This document shows positions 8,430-16,404 of a DNA stretch of 51,477 nt, piece by piece. The notes beneath the pieces are model-generated. The model saw only the letters and a list, made by a program, of their open reading frames with translations. It ran no database searches and had not been told where the DNA came from. Source of the stretch: Thermoplasmata archaeon (lineage in GTDB: Archaea > Thermoplasmatota > Thermoplasmata > Lutacidiplasmatales > UBA184); assembly GCA_021823345.1 (NCBI GenBank), contig JAKAOF010000009.1, positions 1-51,477 of the forward strand, read 5' to 3'. A program made the position numbers and the translations under genes. Each line of letters begins with the position of its first letter. The stretch's first letter is position 1.

Positions 8430-8918
8430 TTAACGTACCTTTCGAATTTGGCTAGAATGACCCTTGGGGGCGGGCTCTTTCCGGCCCGGGTTCGCCTGAC
8501 GGTGGGCCTCCCGGGCGGTGCGGAGCGCCCGTGCCCCGGCCCGGAGGTCCTCCTCCGGGGCGACCGAGAGCAGCAGCTCCATCCGCTTCGAGAACGCCTC
8601 CCGGATGTCCCGGGACAGTTTCTCCCCCCGGACGGTCGCCTGGAGCACGATCACCCGGCGGTCCTCGGAGCTACGGACACGACGGATCCATCCACGCCGC
8701 TCGAGCACGTCCACGAGGTAGGTGAGCGTCTGAGGTCGGATCCCCAGCTTCTGGGCGAGCGAGGACATGCTGACCCCGCCGCTCCAGAGCGCCATGCGGA
8801 GGACGAGTCCCTGGAGGGGAGTGATCTCCCACCGGCGCGTGAAGCTCCGCTCTTCCTCGTGGACCTGGAGCCAGAAGCCCTCCAGCGCGGCGACAAAATC
8901 CCGTCCGGCCTGCGACAT
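8430..8918 (-). CDS. MarR family transcriptional regulator
   Basis: 162 aa winged-helix protein. The DNA-binding core is clear: VSMSSLAQKLGIRPQTLTYLVDVLERRGWIRR as HTH, followed by SSEDRRVIVLQAT as the wing with the conserved DxR. Helices before and after would form the dimer interface. MarR proteins commonly repress drug or phenolic-compound efflux and are released by small aromatic ligands. Its stop falls within the control region of the ABC-2/MFS genes on the same strand, so it is the likely regulator of the unit and perhaps of itself. The ligand is not predictable. Confidence 0.9.
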   Translation of the reverse strand: MSQAGRDFVAALEGFWLQVHEEERSFTRRWEITPLQGLVLRMALWSGGVSMSSLAQKLGIRPQTLTYLVDVLERRGWIRRVRSSEDRRVIVLQATVRGEKLSRDIREAFSKRMELLLSVAPEEDLRAGARALRTAREAHRQANPGRKEPAPKGHSSQIRKVR

Positions 8919-9045
8919 CGTCGCCCGTTAGTAAGTCGATTGTGATTATTACGATTTCTTAAGGTTACCAGGGACAGGACTCGGCCGTACCTTGGAGTGA
9001 CCTATTCCGGCCCGGAGGGTAGGTACGGGTAGTAGGATGCGACCG

Positions 9046-9768
9046 TCAGCCGCGGACGGCCTTCTTCCGTTCTCCCATCTCGTGGGAGACGGCCTCGTTG
9101 GCCCGCTTGGCTTCGTGCACGGCGTCCGAGAACTGCTGGAGGTGGTCTCCGCGTACCGCAATCAACATCTTGTCGTTCCCAGGCTCCACGAAGGTACGGA
9201 ACCCTCCGCAGCCCAGGCTCATGGCGACCGGGGCCGAACCCTCGAGCACGGTCGGGATGACTGCACACGCCGGACGGCCGCTCAGGGTGATCGGGAACGG
9301 GTGGGCCGCCCCCGGGTTCGTGGCTTCCATGGCCACCATCGCCGCCGAAGGCTTGGCGAAGAGGACCACCGCGCTCGGGGGGGCCGGGACCTTGCCCAGC
9401 GGACCGTAGGCGGCGTAACCGAAGCTGCTCTGGAGGTGGGGGATCTTCGCCTCCTCCCCTTTCTGGAGGTAGCCAAGGCCCTGCATCCAGGAGAGGGTGT
9501 CCATGAGCTTCTTCCCCGTGGGACCGGCCAGCGGCATGCCGAGGACGAAAGCGCCGATCTCGCAGCTGTCGTGGCCCCCGAACGGGACGTAGAACGAATC
9601 CTTCCTCGCGTCGGCCCAGAAGGTGCACCAGGAGGGAACGGCCCGGTCGTACTTCCGCATCCCGCTCGGTGGCTCCTGGGTGAAGGAGATCTGTATGGGG
9701 GGGATATCCAGCTCGAGGTCCTGGGTCAGGCGTTCGGCGATCGCAGCGGAATGGTCCTTGGTCACCAT
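9046..9768 (-). CDS. DUF169 family protein
   Basis: 240 aa. The overall pattern (PPIQISFTQEPP near the N-terminus, conserved Cys in SWCTFWADARK and in HDSCEIG, GYAAYGPLGK, and LGCGGFRTF toward the end) matches the DUF169/COG2043 family of archaea and anaerobic bacteria, whose function is not established. No signal peptide or membrane helix is seen. It stands alone between marR and the divergent MBL gene. A weak inverted repeat AGTCA/TGACT (about 9803-9820) lies about 35 bp upstream of its ATG. Confidence 0.72.
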   Translation of the reverse strand: MVTKDHSAAIAERLTQDLELDIPPIQISFTQEPPSGMRKYDRAVPSWCTFWADARKDSFYVPFGGHDSCEIGAFVLGMPLAGPTGKKLMDTLSWMQGLGYLQKGEEAKIPHLQSSFGYAAYGPLGKVPAPPSAVVLFAKPSAAMVAMEATNPGAAHPFPITLSGRPACAVIPTVLEGSAPVAMSLGCGGFRTFVEPGNDKMLIAVRGDHLQQFSDAVHEAKRANEAVSHEMGERKKAVRG

Positions 9769-9923
9769 GGGAGACGCACCGCCCGTACGAATATGGCTCT
9801 TTAGTCATAGGGAAAGTGACTGATTGTGGCCCGTCCCCGACCTTCCGGGTCCGTCCCCGCCGGTCCCGGCCGGCACGGCCTTGCCCAGCAACCTTTTAGG
9901 CATGGAGGGTCAGCCCTTCCACG

Positions 9924-10703
9924 ATGGCGGCGTCCGAGCTTCGTCCGGCTCCGGTTCCAGGGCCTGCGGGTCCCCGGGAGGGAGTCACGGTGATTGCGGA
10001 TCGGATATCGAACGCCTACCTCGTCGAGGAGCCCGAGGGAGTCTATCTTATCGACGCCCTGTTCAGCGAAGGGGCCCGCCCGCTCCTCAAGGCGCTGGGC
10101 CCCGAAGAGAAGCGGAAGACGCTGAAGGGGATCCTTCTCACCCACCAACATATGGACCATGTCGGAGGCGCGGCGCGGCTCCACTGGCTCACCGGGGCCC
10201 CGGTCTCCGCCCACCGCTTCGACATGCCGGCGATCGAGCACAAGTCCCCGGCGATCGGCCCTCCCCTGCTGTCCCAGCTCATGCGCCGTCCCGCCGTCAC
10301 GGTCGCCCAGCGACTGGAGCATGGCGCCATGGTCGGCCCATTCCAGGTGATCCACGTGCCCGGTCACACCCCTGGAAGCGTGGCCTACCTCCACAAGGCC
10401 AAGGGGCTGCTGTTCACGGGGGACACCCTCATCACGGGGAAGTCCGGACGTCTCGCGTTGACCCGTCGCACGTTCTGCTACGATCCGGAGCAGGCAGCGC
10501 TTTCCCTATCGAAGTTCGAGGGACTCAAGGTGTCTGCGATCTTCCCGGGGCATGGTGCTCCGGTCTGGGACCAGGCGGCCGAGCAGCTCTCCGATGCCCT
10601 CGCGCGGCTGCGGAAGGTCGAGACACCGGTCGACCACACCATCTTCGGCCCCGAAGGGCGCCCCGAGATCCACCCGGGGATGCCCGGCTGGAAGGAGGGA
10701 TAA
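9924..10703 (+). CDS. Metallo-beta-lactamase fold hydrolase
   Basis: 259 aa. The zinc-binding signature of the MBL fold is complete: HQHMDH (HxHxDH), the third-strand His in VPGHTPGSVAYL, Asp in FTGDTLI and the last His in PGHGAP. The family includes glyoxalase II-like thioesterases, lactonases and others; the substrate cannot be assigned. Residues 1-25 form a Pro-rich leader with no signal peptide, so it is cytoplasmic. The ATG at 9924 is preceded by CCTTTTAGG about 25 bp upstream, a likely TATA box. L15e follows 46 bp downstream with its own TATA-like box. Confidence 0.88.
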   Translation: MAASELRPAPVPGPAGPREGVTVIADRISNAYLVEEPEGVYLIDALFSEGARPLLKALGPEEKRKTLKGILLTHQHMDHVGGAARLHWLTGAPVSAHRFDMPAIEHKSPAIGPPLLSQLMRRPAVTVAQRLEHGAMVGPFQVIHVPGHTPGSVAYLHKAKGLLFTGDTLITGKSGRLALTRRTFCYDPEQAALSLSKFEGLKVSAIFPGHGAPVWDQAAEQLSDALARLRKVETPVDHTIFGPEGRPEIHPGMPGWKEG

Positions 10704-10705
10704 AA

Positions 10706-10715
10706 CCTTTTAAGG
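10706..10715 (+). promoter_or_regulatory. TATA-like box of rpl15e
   Basis: CCTTTTAAGG, 35-44 bp upstream of the L15e ATG, in the short gap after the MBL gene. It resembles the element upstream of the MBL gene (CCTTTTAGG), suggesting a recurring promoter form in this genome. Confidence 0.45.
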
Positions 10716-10749
10716 GGGACATCTTTCGCCCAGCACCCTAACCGCATCC

Positions 10750-11364
10750 ATGGCAGAGTCAACATTCCGGCATTACAGCGACTCCTTCCACCAGACCCTC
10801 GGGAATGAGGGGGCGGCGTGGCGCAGGGAACGCCTGTTCCACTGGCGCCAGGAGCACGCCATCATCCGTGTCGAGCGGCCCACCCGCCTGAACCGCGCCC
10901 ACGCCCTGGGGTGGAAGTCGAAGCCCGGTTACCTGATCATACGCGTGCGGGTCCGCCGAGGCGGCCAGGGGAAGCGCCACATCATCGCCGGACGCCGGCC
11001 CAAGCACAAGGGTATCCTCAAGATGACCCTCAACAAGTCCATCCAACGCATCGCGGAGGAGCGGGCTCAGAAGAAGTATCCCAACCTCGAGGTGCTCAAC
11101 TCCTACTGGGTAGGCGAGGATGGCAAGGACAAGTTCTACGAGGTCATCATGGTCGACCGGTCCCACCCGGTGATCCTGGCAGATCCCAAGATCAGCTGGA
11201 TCGCCGAGCGCGGGAACCAACGCCGGGTCTATCGCGGGCTCACCAGTGCCGGCAAGAAGGGCCGCGGACTCCGCTGGAAAGGAAAGGGTGCCGAGCGTAT
11301 GCGCCCCTCCCGCCAAGCGAACCGCAAGCTCGAGAACCGGACGCACGTCAAGGTCATCCCGTAG
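10750..11364 (+). CDS. rpl15e: Large ribosomal subunit protein L15e
   Basis: 204 aa, near the usual ~190-200 aa. It is highly basic, with the family hallmarks [27 protein letters not shown] (partly quoted here by position 42-70), the [21 protein letters not shown] block and the C-terminal [18 protein letters not shown] motif. L15e is found only in archaea and eukaryotes, so it is good evidence for the archaeal origin of the window. It lies in the 50S core contacting 23S rRNA. Its stop overlaps the convergent Toprim gene by 11 bp. Confidence 0.97.
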   Translation: MAESTFRHYSDSFHQTLGNEGAAWRRERLFHWRQEHAIIRVERPTRLNRAHALGWKSKPGYLIIRVRVRRGGQGKRHIIAGRRPKHKGILKMTLNKSIQRIAEERAQKKYPNLEVLNSYWVGEDGKDKFYEVIMVDRSHPVILADPKISWIAERGNQRRVYRGLTSAGKKGRGLRWKGKGAERMRPSRQANRKLENRTHVKVIP

Positions 11365-11806
11365 TCGGCCGAGGCGCTCCGAGCGCTTCCTCCGGCAGGG
11401 GAAGGCGGAAGGTTTCGCAATGGCGGGTGGTCCACCCCGAGAGGGCCTCGACGCTCAGGAGATCCCCCCGTACCACTCGCCCCAGTTGCCGTCGGGTCTC
11501 TGAGTCCACCGTCACCCGGGAACCTTGGAGCAGCCGCAGCAGGCTCCGAAGCAGGTGGGTGCCCTTCGCATCCCAGTCCGTGAGGAGGATCACGGGTCGG
11601 CCGCGGGCCACGAGCCGGTCCGCCACCTCGGAGAGCGGGTGCCCCTCGTTGAGGACGAGGAGGGATTCCCTCGGGAGCCCGATCTGCGAGAGCGCCCGAC
11701 GGTCCCGTTCCCCTTCGACGAGCACGAGGGCCCCGGATTCCGCGACGGTCTCTCGCAATCGTGCGAGCAGGACCAGAAACTCCTCGAACTTCTCCCGGGT
11801 CACCAT
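11354..11806 (-). CDS. Small Toprim-domain protein
   Basis: About 150 aa from ATG 11806 ([10 protein letters not shown]); the track start at 11851 adds 15 residues of poor quality. The Toprim fold signature is present: the acidic strand [13 protein letters not shown] with Glu, and the [11 protein letters not shown] segment with the DxD pair. Archaea encode stand-alone Toprim proteins related to DnaG and RNase M5. Whether this one acts on DNA or RNA is unknown. It lies 45 bp downstream of the surface-protein gene on the same strand and may be cotranscribed, though a functional link is not evident. Confidence 0.8.
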   Translation of the reverse strand: MVTREKFEEFLVLLARLRETVAESGALVLVEGERDRRALSQIGLPRESLLVLNEGHPLSEVADRLVARGRPVILLTDWDAKGTHLLRSLLRLLQGSRVTVDSETRRQLGRVVRGDLLSVEALSGWTTRHCETFRLPLPEEALGAPRPTTG

Positions 11807-11851
11807 GGCGCTGCCGTGGGTCGCGGAAAGGATCCCCGCACCACCATCCAT

Positions 11852-14689
11852 CTACGAGGGCGGTTCCCCGGCCGGGTATCCGGGCTCGGAAGAAGCAAAG
11901 GGAGACCGGGGCGCGGCCCTCTGGCGCTTGCGGCGGAGCGCGGCGGCGATCAGCACGACGGCGGCCACGGCGAGCGCCGCGATGGCCAGATACCCCAGGT
12001 ATTCCTCGGTCGATGGAGAGGAAGAGGTCGACCCCGGTCCCGTCGCCGCCTTTACCACGGTCAGCGTCACGATGCCGGACACCGAGTGGGAGGCGGAGTC
12101 GTGGACCGTCACCGAGATCGCGAACGTGCCGTTGATCGTCGGGGTGCAGGGGAGGCTGGGGGTGCTCGAGCTCACGCACCCGCTCGGCAGCCCGGTGTAG
12201 GAGTACGAATAGGGAGCGCTCCCGCCCGTCACCGTGGCGTTGAGGTCGATACGGACGCCCACGTTCACGGGGTCCTGGCTGGCCACGAACGACTTGAGCA
12301 GGAACGGCGAGGACGAGGCTGTGCCGACCGTGAGCGGGACAGTGGCGGACACCGAGTGGGAATGCGTGTCGGTGACGAGGACCGACAGCGAGTAGGAACC
12401 CGAAACGGACGGGGTGCAGTTCAAGCTCGCCGTGTCCTTGGTGACGCAGCCCGGCGGCAGTCCCGAATAGAGGTACGTATAGGGAGGAGCCCCGCCGGTG
12501 ACCTTCACCAGGAGGTTGATCGGACTCCCGAGGGTGGGATTCGGGGGAGTGGCCACGAAGGACGTTATGGAGGGGTAGCCCGCAGGTGCCGTCACGGTCA
12601 GGGAGGCGGTGGCATTCGTGCTCCGCAACAAGGAATCGGTGACGGTGACCTTCACGGAGTACGTGCCCGCGGAGGTGGGTCGGCAGGTGATGCTCGCCTG
12701 GCTGATCGAGGAACATCCCGCGGGGAGGCCGCCGTAGCTGTACTGGAGCGGCGAGGACCCCCCGGACACGGTGACGTTGAGGTACGCCGTTCCGTTCACG
12801 GCCAGCGTGGGGGGCGAGATGGTGAAGGAAGTGATGGCGGGGGGAGCAGGGGAGGAGGGCAGGACCGCCAGCACGGTCGAGTTGTTCGTGGACCGTCCCT
12901 GGGCGTCGGTGACGGTCACCTTGACGGAAAAGTTACCCGTCACGGAGGGGGTGCACGGTAGGGAAGTGCTGTTGGTGCTCAGGCACCCGGTGGGAAGCCC
13001 GGTATAGACGTATTGAAGGGGCGTCGCACCCCCGGAGACGACCACCTGGAACTGGGTTGCCGACCCCAGCACGATGCTCGGCGGGGTGGCCGTAAAGGAG
13101 GTGATCAGAAGGGATGGCACGGTCACGGAGAGGGAGAGCGGTCCCTTCGAGTTCGTGGCATGGCTCGCATCGGTCACGCTCACGTTGATGTAGGGATAGG
13201 TGCCGGCCGCGGTGGGAGTACACGGGAGCGAGGAGAGGTTCTGGGGCGAGCAACCGCTCGGGAGCCCCGTGTAGGAGTACGTGTAGGGCGCCGTGCCTCC
13301 CGTGACGGTGGCATTGATCCACACGGATTTGCCCAGGGTGATGGAGGGCGAGGAGAGAGTGAAGGCGGTGATGGTGGGCCCACTGGAGCTCACGGAGAGC
13401 GAGGTGTTCTTCGCGGTGGTCTGGGAGCGGGCGTCCTTCAAGGTGACCTTGACGGTGAATCCTCCGGTCACGGTGGGGGTGCACGTTAGGGTGGAGGCGT
13501 TGACCGTGCTGCACCCGGTGGGAAGGCCCGAGTAGGAGTACGAGTAGGGAGTCGTTCCCCCGCTCGCCTGGACCACGAACTTCGTGCTCGCCCCGAGGGT
13601 AATGGTGGCGGGAGTCGCCGTGAAGGAGGAGATCGATGGTTGTGGGGCCGAACTGACGACAAAGGAGCAACCCGCCCCGGTGGTCCCGGTCCTTCCCGTG
13701 GAGTCGGTGACCGTCATCGTCGGATTGACCGTCGCCGCGGTGGTGTAGGTGTGGGTGACCTGGACGCCGGTGCCGGTCCCGCCATCTCCGAAGTTCCAGG
13801 CGTAGGTGAAGGACGGGGTCCCGCCTTGCACGGTCGCCGTGAACTGGATCTTGTCTCCCGCCGTGAAGGTTCCCGAGCAACCGACGCTCGCCCCCGTCGT
13901 GAGGTCCTTCAGGGAGTACGACGGCAAGGGATCGCTCTGGCAGACATTCCCGGGACAGATCGTCGACCACGCCAACCCGGCGGAGTTCGTCCCTCCGCTG
14001 GGATACCCCGTGGCCGAGTCACAGGGCTCGCTGCCCATCCCGGCGAATCCGGAGGGCGCCCACTGGCAGTAGGCGCCGCTCAGGTAGCTGCCCCAGAAGT
14101 TGAACCCATTGCTGTTGTAGTAGGCGAGCGACCAGTTGAACGAGCACATCGGGTTGAAGTAGATGCCCCCCCAGTCGCTCGTGCTTCCCGACCAGGTCGG
14201 GCACTCGGCGGGATTGTAGTTCCCGACCGGGAAGGTCCCGCCGGCAGGCGGGCACTGGCCACCCGTGCCCTCCTGAAGGACCCCTTCGGCGTTGGGGTAC
14301 GAGGAGCTGGACCCGCACCCGGGGGAGGTGACATAGCACGTTCCCGAGCCGCTTTCAATGGCCCCTGCGCAGAACCCGCTCTCCTGGTAGGCCATGGAGA
14401 CGAAGGTGACCTCGAGGTTTCCCGTGTACCCCGCGTACGCGGCACAGTCGACCACCTGCTGGAGCGTGAGCGTGGTCGATACCCCGTAGAAGTTGGAGTT
14501 CGGACAGGTCGTGGTGGCCGTGATGTGCGGGACCCCGCTCGGGGAAACGTTGACCGGGGTCGAGGGGGCCGTGCGGGGGGACGACGAAATTGCCCCCGAA
14601 GTGACAAAGAGCGTTACGACCAAGAGGCTAGCCAGGATCGACCATCGGTAGGCGACGCCCGTGGTACGGTGGGTAGGACCATGTGCCAT
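11852..14689 (-). CDS. Surface protein: lysozyme-like head, PKD domain, six Cys-pair Ig-like repeats, C-terminal TM
   Basis: About 945 aa. A signal peptide (WSILASLLVVTLFVTSG) is followed by a domain of about 200 residues that resembles the SLT/lysozyme-like fold: AAYAGYTGN, a helix with YQESGF where Glu would be catalytic, and an NWSLAYYNSNGFNFWGSY block. Next is a PKD domain (YAWNFGDGG) and then six ~83-residue repeats, each beginning like ITSFTATPP and containing a Cys pair in the pattern GLPxGC...lxCTPT. It ends in one membrane helix (LAIAALAVAAVVLIAAAL) and a basic tail. The whole chain would be exposed and anchored outside the cell. I chose ATG 14689 because a TATA-like box lies 31 bp upstream; the track start at 14758 precedes that box. 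Confidence 0.85.
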   Translation of the reverse strand: MAHGPTHRTTGVAYRWSILASLLVVTLFVTSGAISSSPRTAPSTPVNVSPSGVPHITATTTCPNSNFYGVSTTLTLQQVVDCAAYAGYTGNLEVTFVSMAYQESGFCAGAIESGSGTCYVTSPGCGSSSSYPNAEGVLQEGTGGQCPPAGGTFPVGNYNPAECPTWSGSTSDWGGIYFNPMCSFNWSLAYYNSNGFNFWGSYLSGAYCQWAPSGFAGMGSEPCDSATGYPSGGTNSAGLAWSTICPGNVCQSDPLPSYSLKDLTTGASVGCSGTFTAGDKIQFTATVQGGTPSFTYAWNFGDGGTGTGVQVTHTYTTAATVNPTMTVTDSTGRTGTTGAGCSFVVSSAPQPSISSFTATPATITLGASTKFVVQASGGTTPYSYSYSGLPTGCSTVNASTLTCTPTVTGGFTVKVTLKDARSQTTAKNTSLSVSSSGPTITAFTLSSPSITLGKSVWINATVTGGTAPYTYSYTGLPSGCSPQNLSSLPCTPTAAGTYPYINVSVTDASHATNSKGPLSLSVTVPSLLITSFTATPPSIVLGSATQFQVVVSGGATPLQYVYTGLPTGCLSTNSTSLPCTPSVTGNFSVKVTVTDAQGRSTNNSTVLAVLPSSPAPPAITSFTISPPTLAVNGTAYLNVTVSGGSSPLQYSYGGLPAGCSSISQASITCRPTSAGTYSVKVTVTDSLLRSTNATASLTVTAPAGYPSITSFVATPPNPTLGSPINLLVKVTGGAPPYTYLYSGLPPGCVTKDTASLNCTPSVSGSYSLSVLVTDTHSHSVSATVPLTVGTASSSPFLLKSFVASQDPVNVGVRIDLNATVTGGSAPYSYSYTGLPSGCVSSSTPSLPCTPTINGTFAISVTVHDSASHSVSGIVTLTVVKAATGPGSTSSSPSTEEYLGYLAIAALAVAAVVLIAAALRRKRQRAAPRSPFASSEPGYPAGEPPS
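12020..13640 (-). repeat. Six tandem ~250-bp Ig-like repeats within the surface protein
   Basis: Six imperfect protein repeats of about 80-85 residues, each with the pattern xITSFxATPPxIxLG, GGxxPYxYxYxGLPxGC, xLxCTP, VTVTDA. They are diverged enough at DNA level to be stable domains and not a recent expansion. The boundaries are approximate. The Cys pair, about 12-13 residues apart, probably makes an intradomain disulfide. The same repeat recurs four times in the phosphoesterase at 25211-28501. Confidence 0.7.
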
Positions 14690-14719
14690 GCTGACAGTGG
14701 TGAAGGCAAGCCGGACCGG

Positions 14720-14726
14720 ATATTTA
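14720..14726 (-). promoter_or_regulatory. TATA-like box of the surface-protein gene
   Basis: TAAATAT on the minus strand, about 31 bp upstream of ATG 14689. It lies inside the longer ORF of the track, so it argues for the shorter start and a leaderless transcript. Confidence 0.5.
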
Positions 14727-14855
14727 GGCATGTTGCTCCTCGAGACCAGACAGTACACTTCATCCGTCCCTCCCCCGCGAGGCCCGGGAACCGATGGTTC
14801 GGACCTTCTCCAGGCGAAGAAGACCCCACATCGAATTCCGCACCCGACGGGGCCA

Positions 14856-14863
14856 CTTATCTA
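14856..14863 (+). promoter_or_regulatory. TATA-like box of the GINS operon
   Basis: CTTATCTA, 26-33 bp upstream of the GINS ATG at 14889. It decides the start, since the track ORF from 14661 runs through this box and through the divergent promoter. Confidence 0.45.
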
Positions 14864-14888
14864 TGGCTGTGCGCATGCCCCGGGAGCC

Positions 14889-15503
14889 ATGGGTTCTAAG
14901 GAGGATCGCGGCGCCCGACTCCTGCAACAGCGACGGGAGGAACGTGGCTCGCCGTACCGGCTGACGAAGCTGGGGCAGGACTTCTACCGGTCCACCCGAG
15001 CGTACCTCGAGGAGCTGAGAGCCCTGCTCCAGAAGGAGCTGAAGGAGGACCCGCTCTCCCAGAAGGTCGACTTCACCCGAAATCAGTACCAGCGGGCCCT
15101 GGGGGCCGCGCGGGAGATCCAGAGCCTGCGGCTCGCGAAGATCGCCCACTGGGCCGTGCAGTCCACCGTGGGCGGCGTGATGGCGGAGGACCTCTTGCCC
15201 GAGGAGAAGACGCTCTACGACACCATGGTCCGCGAGCTCAAGGGATTCTCCTCCCAGTACGATCTCGATTCGGAGACCCCCCGCTCCGAGACCCCTCCCC
15301 AGGAACCGCCCAGTCCCCCGACCCCCGGTCCCCAGAAGGAGGTCGTCGTGCGCATCGTCGCCGATGGTCCCCAACTCCCGATCGAGACCTACGGGGATAC
15401 GAAACTCCGCCGAGAGGAGCTCGTCACTATGCCGGAACGGGAAGCCCGGATCCTGGTCGACTCCAAGCGGGCCACCTTGGTGGACACTTCCCGATGCAGC
15501 TGA
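14889..15503 (+). CDS. DNA replication GINS complex subunit (Gins51/Gins15 family)
   Basis: 204 aa. An N-terminal alpha-helical A domain (about 1-120: YRLTKLGQDFYRSTRAYLEEL, then NQYQRALGAAREIQSLRLAKI) is followed by a Pro-rich linker (about 130-150) and a small beta-rich B domain (VVVRIVADGPQLPI ... LPEREARILVDSKRA like). The A-then-B order is that of archaeal Gins51, COG1711. GINS joins MCM and GAN/RecJ-like nuclease in the replicative helicase complex. The gene opens an operon: its last 10 bp overlap the RNase Z start. The neighbouring hel308 and Cdc6-like genes are 10 kb away and separate. Confidence 0.82.
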   Translation: MGSKEDRGARLLQQRREERGSPYRLTKLGQDFYRSTRAYLEELRALLQKELKEDPLSQKVDFTRNQYQRALGAAREIQSLRLAKIAHWAVQSTVGGVMAEDLLPEEKTLYDTMVRELKGFSSQYDLDSETPRSETPPQEPPSPPTPGPQKEVVVRIVADGPQLPIETYGDTKLRREELVTMPEREARILVDSKRATLVDTSRCS

Positions 15504-16399
15504 CCTTCCTCGGGACGGCCGGCTCCTGGCCCACTAAGGAACGGAACGCGAGCGCCATCGCGCTGGACATGGAGGGCGAAGTGGTCCTCTTGGACTGCGG
15601 CGAGGGGACCCAGCGACAGTTCTTCCTGAGCCCGATGTCCTTCATGCGGGTCCGTCGGATCTTCATCACCCACTTCCACGGGGACCACTTCCTGGGCCTC
15701 CCCGGCCTCATCCAGAGCATGGGGCTCAACAACCGTACCGAGCCGCTCGAGGTCTATGGACCGGAGGAAGTGGTCCCGACCATCGAGTCGATCATGCGGC
15801 TGGGCCACTTCACGCAGAAGTTCCCCGTGACCCCCCACCCCATGTCCCCCGGGAGCCGCGAGGACCTCGGTAACTACACCGTCTCGGCGGTCCGGGCGAA
15901 TCACCCCGTGCCCGCCCTGGCCTTCCGGATCGAGGAGAAGGAAAAGCGCGGCCGATTCGACGCGGACCGGGCCCACTCCCTCGGTTGCCAGGGGAGGGAT
16001 TTTGCGGTCCTCGAGCGCGGAGAGGCCGTGGTCCTCCGGAACGGCACCCGGGTCACCCCGGAGATGGTCATGGGCCCGCCCCGCCCGGGGCGCTCCATCG
16101 TCTACACCGGGGACACCGCCCCCGCCCCGGACGTCGTCACGCTGGCCCGGGACGCGGACATCCTCATCCACGAGGCGTCGGTCGAATCTTCGCTCGAGAA
16201 GGACGCGAACGCCTGGGGACATTCTTCCGCGCGACAGGCGGCCCACGCCGCCCAGGAGGCCCGAGTGGGGGAACTTTACCTCACGCATTTCTCCTCCCGC
16301 TACCCCGACGTGGCCCCGCTGGAAGCCGAGGCCCGGGTGACCTTCGAACGCTCGACCGCGGCGTACGACCTTTTGTCCGTCATCATCCGGCAACGGTGA
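15494..16399 (+). CDS. rnz: Ribonuclease Z (tRNA 3' processing endonuclease)
   Basis: 301 aa, the size of the short tRNase ZS form. It begins MQLTFLGTAGSWPTKERN, with the GTxG and RN features of the family. The motif II THFHGDHFLGLPGL is complete, and later zinc ligands are seen in YTGDTAP, IHEAS and THFSSRY. tRNase Z cuts pre-tRNA after the discriminator base, allowing CCA addition. The start overlaps the GINS stop by 10 bp, and hutI starts 6 bp after its stop, so the three genes are transcriptionally coupled. Confidence 0.95.
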   Translation: MQLTFLGTAGSWPTKERNASAIALDMEGEVVLLDCGEGTQRQFFLSPMSFMRVRRIFITHFHGDHFLGLPGLIQSMGLNNRTEPLEVYGPEEVVPTIESIMRLGHFTQKFPVTPHPMSPGSREDLGNYTVSAVRANHPVPALAFRIEEKEKRGRFDADRAHSLGCQGRDFAVLERGEAVVLRNGTRVTPEMVMGPPRPGRSIVYTGDTAPAPDVVTLARDADILIHEASVESSLEKDANAWGHSSARQAAHAAQEARVGELYLTHFSSRYPDVAPLEAEARVTFERSTAAYDLLSVIIRQR

Positions 16400-16404
16400 G
16401 CGCC

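Noticed and set aside
12020-13640. Tandem repeats as a possible CRISPR array
   Set aside because: Period about 250 bp, diverged at DNA level and in frame with a protein; these are domain repeats.
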